From positions 1 to 33,365 of the forward strand of contig LKNH01000003.1 in NCBI GenBank assembly GCA_001564135.1: a stretch of 33,365 bases of DNA, read 5' to 3'. This DNA is from Halobacteriaceae archaeon Tc-Br11_E2g27 (GTDB lineage Archaea; Halobacteriota; Halobacteria; Halobacteriales; Haloarculaceae). A program made the translations under genes and the position numbers. Under the pieces are notes generated by a model, which worked only from the letters and a program-made list of their open reading frames with translations, was not told where the DNA came from and searched no databases. Positions 17,472 to 26,339 of the stretch are shown here, piece by piece (within the stretch, counting starts at the first letter, position 1; each line of letters opens with the position of its first letter).

Positions 17472-19052
17472 CTAATTTTTCGCATCGTTGTCTGGTTCCG
17501 AATCCGAGTGGCCGTGTAATTCGCCAAATCCACCACCACCAGGAGTCTTTACGGTAATCCGAGCTCCGGCGTCAACAGCAACTGTTGTCTTCGCGGGTAA
17601 CGGTTCACCATCAAGAAGGTTTTCGCCCGGGGACCCAGGTTCGCCACCTGCTTGGCCCTCTGGTGAAGTACGCCGACGCTCGGTCAACAACGAAACCATC
17701 GCAGGTTCGTCAACGCGAACCGACCGAATAATACCCATGCCACCACGATATTTGCCTTTCCCGCCACTGCCCTCCCGGAGAGCGTACTTCTCTACGGTTA
17801 ATGGGTAGCTTGCCTCAAGAGCCTCAATCGGCGTATTGAGCGTGTTCGTCATACCTACCTGCACGCCATCAAGTCCGTCACCAGTAGGTCTGGCTCCGGA
17901 CCCACCAGCAATGGTTTCATAATACGTGAATCCTTCGTGGGTGCGACTCCCGATGATGAGGTTGTTCATCGTCCCCTGTCCTTGTGCTGGGATTTGCTCC
18001 GGAAGTGCCTTCGCAAACGCCGAGAACACAACATCCATCACCCGTTGGCTCGTTTCGACGTTGCCACCGACGACTGCCGCAGGCAGCGTTGGATTCAATA
18101 ATGAACCCTCCGGTAACTGTACGGTCACCGGCTCGTAACAACCGGCATTTGGCGGGATATCCGGGTCAGTCACGCTCCGGAGGACAAAATACACTGCACT
18201 CTGGGCAACAGCTGGTGGGGCGTTCATATTACCTGGTACCTGGTCCGCTGTGCCGGTAAAGTCGAGAGTCGCATGGTCCCCCTCAACAGTCAGTTCAACC
18301 TGTATCGGAATTTCTTCCTCGGTGATTCCGTCGCCTTCCAGAACATCCGCTGCCGAATAGGTTCCATCAGGTATCGTTCCGAGTTCCGTCGCTATCCTCT
18401 CTCGTGAATAGTCGATGACTGCATCAAAGGCCTCGCTAACCGTATCTAACCCATGTCGATTACAGAGTTCGGTAAGCCGTTTGTCGGCCCGTTTGTTTGC
18501 GGCAAGTTGGGCACGTAAATCTGCCGTTCGCTCTGCTGGGTTTCTGACGTTAGAAAGCACCAACGAGAGCACATCCTCCTGAAAAGAGCCACCAACCTGC
18601 AATCGGACAGGCGGAATACGAAGCCCTTCCTCGTATATCTCTTGGGCACCAGCGGGCATACTTCCCGGTGTCCGCCCGCCAACGTCGCTGTGATGTGCTC
18701 GTGATACACCGTATGCAACTATAGAATTCCCGATGGCGATAGGCGAGACAATCGTGATATCGGGTAAGTGGGTCCCACCAGTAAACGGGTCGTTAAGAAC
18801 GAAGGTATCGCCCGGTTCAGGCTCTTGATTACGGACCGCCTCGACCGCTTCAGGCATCGCACCAAGATGCACAGGGATATGCTCTGCTTGGGCGATCATC
18901 CGGCCCTCAGCATCAAACAGGGCAGTTGAGCAGTCCTGTCGTTCTTTGATATTGGGAGAATACGCAGCATGAATGAGAACGTCGCCCATCTCCTCTGCAA
19001 TGCCGACAAGCTTGTTGCGGAGTACTTCAAGCTCAATCGCATCAAGAGCCAT
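17472..19052 (-). CDS. hyuB: Hydantoinase B / oxoprolinase family subunit
   Basis: The 526-aa protein covers the HyuB family domain from an N-terminal ELEVLRNKLVGIAEEM segment through PVHLGAMPEAV and FTGGTHLPD to the C-terminal Gly-rich PGGGGFGELHGH. Family members form complexes with HyuA and hydrolyse cyclic amides (hydantoins, 5-oxoproline) or, in relatives, carboxylate acetone or acetophenone, using ATP supplied by HyuA. The start ATG overlaps the hyuA stop as TGATG, giving translational coupling. The acidic tail (DSEPDNDAKN) is typical for halophiles. The substrate is unknown. Confidence 0.92.
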   Translation of the reverse strand: MALDAIELEVLRNKLVGIAEEMGDVLIHAAYSPNIKERQDCSTALFDAEGRMIAQAEHIPVHLGAMPEAVEAVRNQEPEPGDTFVLNDPFTGGTHLPDITIVSPIAIGNSIVAYGVSRAHHSDVGGRTPGSMPAGAQEIYEEGLRIPPVRLQVGGSFQEDVLSLVLSNVRNPAERTADLRAQLAANKRADKRLTELCNRHGLDTVSEAFDAVIDYSRERIATELGTIPDGTYSAADVLEGDGITEEEIPIQVELTVEGDHATLDFTGTADQVPGNMNAPPAVAQSAVYFVLRSVTDPDIPPNAGCYEPVTVQLPEGSLLNPTLPAAVVGGNVETSQRVMDVVFSAFAKALPEQIPAQGQGTMNNLIIGSRTHEGFTYYETIAGGSGARPTGDGLDGVQVGMTNTLNTPIEALEASYPLTVEKYALREGSGGKGKYRGGMGIIRSVRVDEPAMVSLLTERRRTSPEGQAGGEPGSPGENLLDGEPLPAKTTVAVDAGARITVKTPGGGGFGELHGHSDSEPDNDAKN

Positions 19053-21109
19053 CAGTTTTCACCCCGCAGACAGCATATTGTCCCGTTTGAACGCACGGTC
19101 CCGTACCAGTTTGGAGGCAAAAGTGTGGTACTTTCCGTTCCTTCGAGGATTGCGGGACCCTGAATCGTCGTCTCCGGTTTGACTGCTGTCCGTTCGTAAA
19201 CTGGAGTCTTATGTTCCTCCCCGTCATAGTAAATAGTCCGTTTCCCTCGCTTTACGGTCGTATCTGGGCTGTACGACATAGACGGCGGGTCGTTTGGAAC
19301 AGTCCCCGAGACGCCAATAGTGACGAGTTCAACCTCGCCGTCCATCGTATATCCGTAGGCCTGCTGATGTGCCTCGCTAAATCGGGATGTAATACGGTCC
19401 ACGTCAACCGGCTCATCAACCGAAACGGCCAGTTCGAAACTCTGACCGACATACCGGAGTGAAGCGGTGCGGTCAATGTTCACTTCACTAGCAGCCTTAC
19501 TCGCAGCGGCCGTCACCTCCCTCGTTAATTCCGTATACCGAGACTCTAGCTGGTCTCTCTCAGCGTTGGAGAGCCTAACTCGATGGGTCCGCGTTGCATC
19601 ATGTTTTTCATTTGCTGCGAGCAACCCGTATGCCGAGAGCACACCACCTGCAAGCGGTAACAGAACTCGGTCCATTTCGAGTGAGTCGGCCAGCGCCAGC
19701 GCGTGTAACGGCCCCGCACCACCGAACGCAATCAACCCAAACGACCGTGGGTCGTGACCGCGTTCGACAGTAACGGACCGAATTGCACGCATCATCGTTG
19801 CATTTGCAACGCGGTAGACACCGGCAGCGGCTGCCAGTGGCGAGTCAAGCCCTGCGTCCCCAGCCAACTGCGCCATCGTGTCTCTAGCAGCCTCGATATC
19901 GAGGGAAAGCTCACCACCAAAGGCAGTATTTTTACCAATATATCCGAGCACAACAGATGCATCGGTGACTGTTGGATGGCTACTACCGTTTCCATAGCAG
20001 GCCGGCCCAGGGTCCGACCCGGCCGACTGTGGACCGACACGAAGTGCCCCGCCGTCGTCAACCCAGCCGATGCTTCCACCACCTGAGCCGACTGTTTCAA
20101 TGTCGACCATCGGAACGCCAACCGGGTAGCCAGCAATCGTTGCGTCGCTTCGACGTGAGATTGTTCCCTCTCGAACGAGACCGACATCGCTCGATGTCCC
20201 ACCCATATCAAATGTGACAACATCAGGAACATCGTTGTCTGCTGCCGTAGCAGTGGCACGTGCACCGACAACACCAGCAGCAGGCCCAGAGAGCACTGTC
20301 GTCACGGGTCTGTTTCGTATTCGCTCCGGGCCGGCAACGCCACCGTTTGATTGCATAACAACTGGTTCCGGAAGGCCCAGTTGTTTGGCACCTGCGACAA
20401 GTTTGTCGAGATACGATTCGATGACGGGGCGGAGTGTTGCGTCGACAACTGTCGTCGACGTTCGTTCGTACTCTCGAAATTCCGGGAGCACTTCGTGGGA
20501 TACCGACACCGGGATAGAGAGGCGTTCACGGAGAATTTCAGCGGCTCGCTGTTCGTTTTCCGGCTGTGCATATGAGTGGAGGAACGAAACAGCGACACTA
20601 TCGAAATCGGACAGCGTCGAAATCAGCGATTCAACGTCATCATCGGAGATTGATTTCACAATCCCGGATGGCGTCGCCCGTTCGCTGAGCTCGTATCTCG
20701 CTTTGCGAGGGACTAGCGGAGGCGTCTTTTCGGCCGAAAAATCATACAGTGAGGGTCGGTTTTGCCGGCCGATCTCCAGTATATCACGGAATCCCTCTGT
20801 TGTGAGAAGCGCGGTTTTTGCCCCAGTCCCTTCTAACAATGCGTTCACGGAAACAGTCGTGGCATGAACGAAGAGGTCGATGGAGTCAGGCGGGATTGCT
20901 GCCTGCTCACAGGCCGCGATAATACCGGATAGGACGCCTTCGTGTTGAGGTGTCGTCGATGGGACTTTTGTGGTGAGAAGGTCATCTGCAGTGAGTAAAA
21001 CGACATCAGTAAAGGTTCCACCAACGTCCACCGCTACGCGTGGCGAGTCTGTTGTCGGGTTGACTTTAGGTGTCTGGTCCTCTGTTCCCACAGTTACTAT
21101 GCCTATCAT
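19052..21109 (-). CDS. hyuA: Hydantoinase A / oxoprolinase family ATPase subunit
   Basis: The 685-aa protein is the ATP-binding partner of HyuB. It has the actin/ASKHA-type phosphate motif DVGGTFTD at 28-35 and a second DMGGTSSD at 301-308, a central glycine-rich region, and the family C-terminal domain. Length and domain order match N-methylhydantoinase A and the 5-oxoprolinase A half. With HyuB it would couple ATP hydrolysis to ring opening of a cyclic amide, or act in an acetone-carboxylase-like reaction. It lies 54 nt after the AhpD-like gene and overlaps hyuB by one base, so it is part of an operon. Confidence 0.93.
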   Translation of the reverse strand: MIGIVTVGTEDQTPKVNPTTDSPRVAVDVGGTFTDVVLLTADDLLTTKVPSTTPQHEGVLSGIIAACEQAAIPPDSIDLFVHATTVSVNALLEGTGAKTALLTTEGFRDILEIGRQNRPSLYDFSAEKTPPLVPRKARYELSERATPSGIVKSISDDDVESLISTLSDFDSVAVSFLHSYAQPENEQRAAEILRERLSIPVSVSHEVLPEFREYERTSTTVVDATLRPVIESYLDKLVAGAKQLGLPEPVVMQSNGGVAGPERIRNRPVTTVLSGPAAGVVGARATATAADNDVPDVVTFDMGGTSSDVGLVREGTISRRSDATIAGYPVGVPMVDIETVGSGGGSIGWVDDGGALRVGPQSAGSDPGPACYGNGSSHPTVTDASVVLGYIGKNTAFGGELSLDIEAARDTMAQLAGDAGLDSPLAAAAGVYRVANATMMRAIRSVTVERGHDPRSFGLIAFGGAGPLHALALADSLEMDRVLLPLAGGVLSAYGLLAANEKHDATRTHRVRLSNAERDQLESRYTELTREVTAAASKAASEVNIDRTASLRYVGQSFELAVSVDEPVDVDRITSRFSEAHQQAYGYTMDGEVELVTIGVSGTVPNDPPSMSYSPDTTVKRGKRTIYYDGEEHKTPVYERTAVKPETTIQGPAILEGTESTTLLPPNWYGTVRSNGTICCLRGEN

Positions 21110-21163
21110 CAGTTCACGAACGCGCTTAAAACTTGGTCCAGACCCTAAAGTTGCCTGTCGAAA

Positions 21164-21730
21164 CTACCGGCCGAGAGTGTAGAATTCCTCGTTTGGCCGC
21201 ATATCTGCAATATGTGCCATCCGGTTCGAGAGGTTAAACAGAGACGTGAGACTCGCAACATCCCACACTTCCGATTTCGAATAGCCATGGTCATAGAGCG
21301 TTTGCAGGTCTGATTCATCCACTGAGGCAGGCTCTTCTGTCAGTTTGATAGCGAACGAACAGAGGTCTTTATGCATCTCAGAGAGAGCGGCAGTCCGTGG
21401 GTTTGTTGCAACCTGCTCTGCTAGGTGTGGGTCATCGCCATAGATTCGCAAGAGCGCGCCATGTGCTACAACACAGTACAGACAGTCATTTGCCCCGCTG
21501 GTGGCAACAATCACCATCTCGATTTCCTCACGGCTGAGCGAGGAGTGTTCGATTATCCCGTCGTAATAATCAAAGAATGCTCGGAACTGTGCAGGTTTGT
21601 ACGCAAACGCTTCGAACACGTTCGGGGTGAACCCTGCCTGCTCAGTTTCAGATTCGATTCGGTCTCGGATATCTTCAGGGAGTTCCGCAACGTCTGGAAC
21701 TGGAAATCGTGTCATTGCTTGTTCAGCCAT
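21164..21730 (-). CDS. AhpD/CMD-like peroxidase-related protein
   Basis: The 188-aa protein has the alkylhydroperoxidase-like core with the redox motif C83-x2-C86 followed by H90 (NDCLYCVVAH), as in AhpD and uncharacterised peroxidase-related enzymes. The N-terminal part (PVPDVAELPEDIRDRI) and the central PNVFEAFAYKP are typical of the subfamily. It may reduce peroxides or act on a small organic substrate with thiol chemistry. Its position, 54 nt before hyuA and 94 nt after an MFS gene on the same strand, suggests a role in the same pathway, but this is contextual. Confidence 0.88.
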   Translation of the reverse strand: MAEQAMTRFPVPDVAELPEDIRDRIESETEQAGFTPNVFEAFAYKPAQFRAFFDYYDGIIEHSSLSREEIEMVIVATSGANDCLYCVVAHGALLRIYGDDPHLAEQVATNPRTAALSEMHKDLCSFAIKLTEEPASVDESDLQTLYDHGYSKSEVWDVASLTSLFNLSNRMAHIADMRPNEEFYTLGR

Positions 21731-21824
21731 AGACTATTGTTTGAGTGATGGTATCATTAGTTTTGATGAGTTGACGGAACAGAAGACTCCGCAAGACTGC
21801 TTGAGGGCATCATGGGAATCTGCA

Positions 21825-23072
21825 TCAATCCATTGGCGATGACCGTTTGTCTTGAGGTGAGTTGTCGGTGGATGAGACCGCCGAAAGAGGTGGAAGAAGA
21901 GCTACCAAGACAATGATACAGCCAAGGACAACAACAAGTCCGACGAATCCAGTCCAGAGAGAGTAAACATCCGCGATTGCGCCGACTCCAACAGGACCTA
22001 AAGCACCACCACCAATGTATACCGTTCGAACGACACCGAATCCTGTGCCCTGAACAGTCTGAGGGAACACAGAGGCAAGGTAGGTTAACCCTGGGGGAAA
22101 ACAACCCATCAACGCGCTTGAAAGGAGGATGCCGCCAACAAGCCCCAAGGTCGTATTTGCGGTCAAAACCACGAGCAACCCTGGAATGGACAATAGCGCG
22201 AATATCCCCACCGTCTGCCCGGGGTCGAGACGGTCTCCCAGAACGCCTGCCGCAAGGTTCATCACGAACCCAGCGGCGAAAAACATGCCAAACAGAACGG
22301 TTGCGCGCTGTGGAGAGACACCGACGACATCCGTGAGATACGTTGGGAGAAATCCTGTGAGACTCTGATAGACTAACATCACTCCCAACATGACAAGCGT
22401 GCCAAGCACGGCTGTGCGACCAGTAAGTGCCCGGGCAGCAGAGCCCATAGTTTTAGTGATTGATTGGGGCTTTGAGTTGCCTGTTCTGTGCGGTACAATC
22501 GCCCAGAGGCCAACAGTTACAACGAGAGATAGCGGGAGCAAAAAGCCGAGGCCTGCACGCCACCCAAACACACCCATTATCAGCCCTGCAATGACTGGGA
22601 AAAATGCATTTCCAAGGGTACCTGCGGCCTGGCTGATTGACACGGCTGTGGCCTTGGCTTCAGGTATTTCGTTGGCGAGTACAATCACTCGAGATGGGCC
22701 GAGTATGCCAGTTCCAGCGCCGAGCACGATTGTTGCAATTACCAGTAGAAGAAAGGAATTTCCGACGAGGATAAGCGCTAATCCGAGCATCGTTGTCCCC
22801 ATCCCAACGAGGATTGCAAGACGGTCAGTTCTAACATCTGCGAGAAGACCGCCAGGAAATTGCATGAGTCCATAGGCACCCCACACAGCCCCGACGAGGA
22901 GACCAACCGTCGAATACTCGAATCCGAACTCCCCCTGGATACCAGGCATGACCGCCGGATACACAATACGTGCACCGATGGTAAGCATCCACATCGCAGA
23001 GATGACCACCAACACCAGACCAGTCTGTCGGCCAAAGGTGTCCCGCAACTCCCGTAGATTAGTCTGAGCCAC
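21825..23072 (-). CDS. MFS transporter
   Basis: The 415-aa protein with 12 hydrophobic segments has the MFS loop motif PGGLLADVRTDR after TM2. It shares the GFGVVRTVYIGGGALGPVG signature near TM11 with the other MFS genes in the window. The start is GTG at 23072, supported by a TATA element 27 nt upstream. It heads a four-gene minus-strand series (MFS, AhpD-like, HyuA, HyuB), so it may import the cyclic amide or export a product. The transport substrate cannot be read from sequence. Confidence 0.9.
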   Translation of the reverse strand: MAQTNLRELRDTFGRQTGLVLVVISAMWMLTIGARIVYPAVMPGIQGEFGFEYSTVGLLVGAVWGAYGLMQFPGGLLADVRTDRLAILVGMGTTMLGLALILVGNSFLLLVIATIVLGAGTGILGPSRVIVLANEIPEAKATAVSISQAAGTLGNAFFPVIAGLIMGVFGWRAGLGFLLPLSLVVTVGLWAIVPHRTGNSKPQSITKTMGSAARALTGRTAVLGTLVMLGVMLVYQSLTGFLPTYLTDVVGVSPQRATVLFGMFFAAGFVMNLAAGVLGDRLDPGQTVGIFALLSIPGLLVVLTANTTLGLVGGILLSSALMGCFPPGLTYLASVFPQTVQGTGFGVVRTVYIGGGALGPVGVGAIADVYSLWTGFVGLVVVLGCIIVLVALLPPLSAVSSTDNSPQDKRSSPMD

Positions 23073-23094
23073 GATAGCTGAACCTTACAGCAGG

Positions 23095-23104
23095 TATTAT
23101 AAAA
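23095..23104 (-). promoter_or_regulatory. TATA box for the MFS-AhpD-hyuAB operon
   Basis: Minus-strand sequence ttttataata is centred about 27 nt upstream of the GTG at 23072, giving a leaderless transcript and supporting that start. Confidence 0.6.
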
Positions 23105-23435
23105 GATACACTCCGATTCTCGTCTGTGGAAAACAGCATCAAAGAAATGCTGGCCCGCCGATGAAACTCCGAGATAAGTGTATCTAAGGAGAGTTTATCT
23201 CAGGTAGTAATATTACATTCTAATATTAGGTTTTGATATGAGATTGTGAGCCGTGCTTCAGAGACACTGAGATGCGGCGGTTCCTGGGACGACGGCAAAC
23301 TGGCTTACCAGAGTTGTCTGCTACAATTCCGAACGCAGATGATATTCTTAGTTATGAGTGTAACGTGATAATATAATATTAGAATATAACATTAGGTTCT
23401 GACCTGAAAAGATGAGGTTTAAATCGTAGCTAAGA

Positions 23436-23445
23436 ATTATATATC
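23436..23445 (+). promoter_or_regulatory. TATA box for parA
   Basis: The element attatatatc is centred about 26 nt before the ATG at 23466. This supports a leaderless start there rather than the upstream GTG at 23451. Confidence 0.6.
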
Positions 23446-23465
23446 AGAGCGTGGAATCACTGTGT

Positions 23466-24233
23466 ATGCTGAACTATACCACATACAGCGAGGCAGGCGG
23501 CGTCGGGAAGACGACGCTTGCATCTAATCTCGCCGTTGCGCACGCTCGCGGAGGGTTGGATGTACTGGTCGTTCCATTAGACCCGCAAGATGGGAACCTT
23601 TCACGGTTATTTGGCGTTGATACAGCCCGTGCGGATGATGCAACGGACACGCTTGTTAGACACCTAATCCAGCGGCCCAAAGGCGCATTTGAGGACTTGA
23701 TTGCGACAACTGAGGGCGTGGATATCGTTCCGGAGCACAACATGCTCTCCTCGTTACCCGATTATCTACGGCGCGAACAACGCCAGGCTGAGGAACTCGG
23801 GGAATCGTTCGGGCTCCACTCTCAACTTCTTCGAGTCCTCCGAGAACACGATGTCAATGAGAAGTACGATGTCCTTATCTGTGACCCCCCTGCTACCGAG
23901 GGAGTCCATCTGTATAATGCGATTCATGCAACACGGTCGCTGGTTATTCCGCTTGAGCCAAGCGCAAAAGGCGACGCATCCGTACAGGGATTGGAGTCGC
24001 TGGTAACTGGGTTGTCCACCAATCTCGACATGGATGTAGATGTGCTCGCAACGGTTCCAATGGGATTCAAAGATACCCGAGACCAGCGAGAAATGCTGAA
24101 CACCGTCGAGTATGACATTCCGGAGATTGTTGGTGAGCGCACATCGCTATTTGAAGGTTGTTGGAAACAGCAGTGTTCGGCGTTCGAATACGTGAAAGAA
24201 CACCGCTCTCGCGTGCGCGAGTATGAAGTTTAA
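23466..24233 (+). CDS. parA: ParA/SojA-like ATPase, prematurely terminated
   Basis: The visible protein is 255 aa. The P-loop is SEAGGVGKTT at 8-17; the ParA signature lysine of KGGxGKT is replaced by Ala10. A Walker B-like strand ends at DVLICDPPATEG (about 138-149). The C-terminal part contains IVGERTSLFEGCWKQQCSAF. It looks like a haloarchaeal plasmid- or chromosome-type ParA for DNA partitioning. A TAA at 24231-24233 follows EYEV, but the frame stays open for 42 more codons (TLAQLDRLAR to GGADQ) to a TGA overlapping the next ATG. The parental protein was probably 298 aa. The gene may be truncated and partly functional, or a pseudogene. Confidence 0.85.
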   Translation: MLNYTTYSEAGGVGKTTLASNLAVAHARGGLDVLVVPLDPQDGNLSRLFGVDTARADDATDTLVRHLIQRPKGAFEDLIATTEGVDIVPEHNMLSSLPDYLRREQRQAEELGESFGLHSQLLRVLREHDVNEKYDVLICDPPATEGVHLYNAIHATRSLVIPLEPSAKGDASVQGLESLVTGLSTNLDMDVDVLATVPMGFKDTRDQREMLNTVEYDIPEIVGERTSLFEGCWKQQCSAFEYVKEHRSRVREYEV

Positions 24234-24362
24234 ACGCTGGCACAACTGGATAGGCTCGCAAGGCATCTCGAAACCCAGGCCGGTATTGAAGCGCCGAGCC
24301 CACCGGAACCAGGCGATATCGACCACCGGATTGAAGCTATCCCAGGAGGTGCAGACCAATGA
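24234..24362 (+). pseudogene. Severed C-terminal tail of parA
   Basis: These 42 codons after the in-frame TAA read TLAQLDRLARHLETQ and so on, ending in a TGA that overlaps the ATG of the next gene by the classic ATGA arrangement. The continuity of frame and the coupled stop/start indicate that this was the original 3' end of parA. It has no start of its own. Confidence 0.75.
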
Positions 24363-24703
24363 GTGGTGGCGGCGGAATGAAAGAGGGGGCCAATTTCGAC
24401 CCGTTCGAAGAAGAAGAGGAATCGACCGAAAGTGATTCGGATGAAGGGGAATCGCCGGAGCACTCACAGCAGACACTCCCATACCGGTTCGCTCGAAAGA
24501 CTGCCGAAGACCAGCGTGAACAAAAACCAATCTGGCTACAAGAAGAAACGCAGGACCTCATTGACGAACGAATTAATGCGCTTGCCGAGCAGTTTGACGA
24601 ACGCGTACTTCGGATGGACTATCTTGAGGCCGCAATTTTGGCAGATGCTGAGGGACGCACCACGGAGAATGTGTTGCGAGAGTGGGGGTACGATAGAAGG
24701 TAA
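24359..24703 (+). CDS. Small acidic partner protein encoded with parA
   Basis: The 114-aa protein has a Gly-rich start (MSGGGG), a strongly acidic linker (EEEEESTESDSDEGE, about 18-32) and a folded-looking C-terminal part with amphipathic helices (LIDERINALAEQFDERVL, then DYLEAAILADAEG). Its ATG overlaps the ancestral parA stop. Gene order and coupling suggest the centromere-binding or adaptor partner of ParA, analogous to ParB in role but not recognisably in sequence. No HTH is obvious to me. The premature parA stop may reduce its translation if coupling matters. Confidence 0.7.
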   Translation: MSGGGGMKEGANFDPFEEEEESTESDSDEGESPEHSQQTLPYRFARKTAEDQREQKPIWLQEETQDLIDERINALAEQFDERVLRMDYLEAAILADAEGRTTENVLREWGYDRR

Positions 24704-24725
24704 AAAGCCCCTGACTGCAGAGTGA

Positions 24726-26201
24726 TTATTTTGTATCGGATTCAGGCCACCGCTCGATGCAGACAACTTTGTCTGTGTAGAACTGAACCATATCTTCACC
24801 CTGTGCGTGTAAATCACCGAAAAACGACTCGTTCCACCCACCAAAGTGGTAGAACGCCATTGGTGCTGCTGTCCCTGCGTTAATACCAAGGTTGCCTGCT
24901 TCAGCATCATGTTTGAACTGTCGGGCTTCGCTCCCTTTGCTCGTAAAGAGCGAGGCAGCGTTGCCATACCGGCTGTCGTTGATGCGTTGAATACCAGCCG
25001 CAACATCGGAAATCGGTGAGAGCGCAAGCACAGGCCCGAACAGTTCTTCCGTTGCAAGATTCATATCTGGCGTGACATTACCGAAAACGGTTGGGCCAAG
25101 GTATGTGGCGGGTTCGTCCGGATACTCCTCGCGGCCGTCAAGGAGGAGCGTTGCTCCCTCCTGGATGCCTGTTTCGATATCTTCACGGATTCTCTTGGCA
25201 TGCGCCTCAGTGTGAACCGGTCCCATATCAGTCCCGGATGCAAGCCCATCCCCAACCGTCAGGTCTCTGGTTCGGGAGACAACGTTGGCTGTAAACTCGT
25301 CGTAAACGTCTTCCTCGACGACAGCGATCGGATTAGCCAGACATCGTTGCCCGGTATTTGCAAATGCCGAGCCAACGGTTTTTTCCGCGGCAAAATCAAG
25401 GTCTGCGTGCTTCGAGACGATAATATGATTTTTCGCACCACCCTGTGCCTGCACACGTTTGCCGTGGGCGGCAGCAGTTTCGTAGATATGTTTGGCAATC
25501 GGTGTTGAGCCAACAAAGGAGATGCCTTCAATATCCGGGTGTTCGAGGAGATGGTTTACTGCCGACTTATCACCATGAACGAGGTTGATTAGTCCCTCAG
25601 GGAAGCCAGCCTCTTCAATGAGAGAGAGTAGATGTGTTGAGGTGAGCGGTACCCGTTCACTTGGTTTCAGGATGAAACTATTCCCCGTTGCAACGGCATG
25701 TGGAAGAAACCAGAGCGGGATCATTACCGGGAAGTTAAATGGTGTAATCGCCGCAAACACACCCAGAGGTCGACGGGGCGCAGACTCATCGATTTCGGGG
25801 GCTGCATTGAGCAATGTCCCGGATTGCATCGTCATTGGCACCCCACAAGCAACTTCGACGTTTTCGATACCGCGGCGGATCTCGCCCATCGCTTCGTCGA
25901 AGGTTTTTCCGTGTTCTTTGACTAGCGTTTCAGCAAGCGCTTCCTGTTCCTCTTCAAGCAGTTGCTTCAGACGGAATAACGGTTGAATGCGCTCCTCGAC
26001 AGGAGTCTCTCGCCACGTTTCGAACGCATCGAGACCGCCAGAGACTGCATCATCTATATCACTTTGAGAACTAAATGTAACAGTGGTCAATGCTTCTGTC
26101 GTTGCCGGGTTGTTGATTTGGTGCCGCTCTGTTCCCGACGGTGGCTGCCAGTCTCCTGCAATATAATTCGCAGGTGTCGATGGGGGAGTATTGCTGGTCA
26201 T
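24726..26201 (-). CDS. mmsA: CoA-acylating methylmalonate-semialdehyde dehydrogenase
   Basis: I chose ATG 26201 (491 aa); the frame to 26231 adds MCCCPLTVYA, which is not family-like. It is an aldehyde dehydrogenase with the Asn of the oxyanion hole N156 (PFNFPVM), the catalytic C287 (NTGQRCLAN) and the MMSDH-type segments IPLWFLPHAV and SERVPL. The general-base Glu of hydrolytic ALDHs is absent (Ala252 before QGGAKN), as expected for the CoA-dependent subfamily. It converts methylmalonate or malonate semialdehyde to propionyl- or acetyl-CoA with NAD, in valine, inositol or beta-alanine breakdown. No clear TATA element was seen; the gene is monocistronic, divergent from azlC. Confidence 0.9.
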   Translation of the reverse strand: MTSNTPPSTPANYIAGDWQPPSGTERHQINNPATTEALTTVTFSSQSDIDDAVSGGLDAFETWRETPVEERIQPLFRLKQLLEEEQEALAETLVKEHGKTFDEAMGEIRRGIENVEVACGVPMTMQSGTLLNAAPEIDESAPRRPLGVFAAITPFNFPVMIPLWFLPHAVATGNSFILKPSERVPLTSTHLLSLIEEAGFPEGLINLVHGDKSAVNHLLEHPDIEGISFVGSTPIAKHIYETAAAHGKRVQAQGGAKNHIIVSKHADLDFAAEKTVGSAFANTGQRCLANPIAVVEEDVYDEFTANVVSRTRDLTVGDGLASGTDMGPVHTEAHAKRIREDIETGIQEGATLLLDGREEYPDEPATYLGPTVFGNVTPDMNLATEELFGPVLALSPISDVAAGIQRINDSRYGNAASLFTSKGSEARQFKHDAEAGNLGINAGTAAPMAFYHFGGWNESFFGDLHAQGEDMVQFYTDKVVCIERWPESDTK

Positions 26202-26300
26202 AGCGTATACTGTTAGAGGACAACAACACACACATACTTTTTGTCAGTTGAGTGGCTAGTCACCTGGCCGCTTCACCTCGGGGATGGTGAGGGAGACAGG

Positions 26301-26308
26301 GTTATATC
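26301..26308 (+). promoter_or_regulatory. TATA box for azlCD
   Basis: The element gttatatc is centred about 35 nt before ATG 26340, giving a predicted leader of some 10 nt or less. Confidence 0.45.
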
Positions 26309-26339
26309 AGCCTAGCAGATTGTTGTCTTTGGTTTCGTG

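Larger units (their letters stand above)
23073..23465. repeat. Divergent intergenic region upstream of parA with direct repeats
   Basis: This AT-rich region between the MFS and parA starts carries two copies of a 21-nt degenerate repeat: taatattaggttttgatatga at 23221-23241 and a copy matching at 17 of 21 positions at 23387-23407. A 7-nt inverted repeat (gagataa/ttatctc) lies at 23171-23201. Such repeats upstream of parA could be operator or centromere sites, but this is inference. Confidence 0.5.

Noticed and set aside
20214..20867. Large antisense frame of 217 codons within hyuA
   Set aside because: It lies opposite a well-supported GC-rich gene, has Ser/Arg/Thr-rich composition and no family motif.
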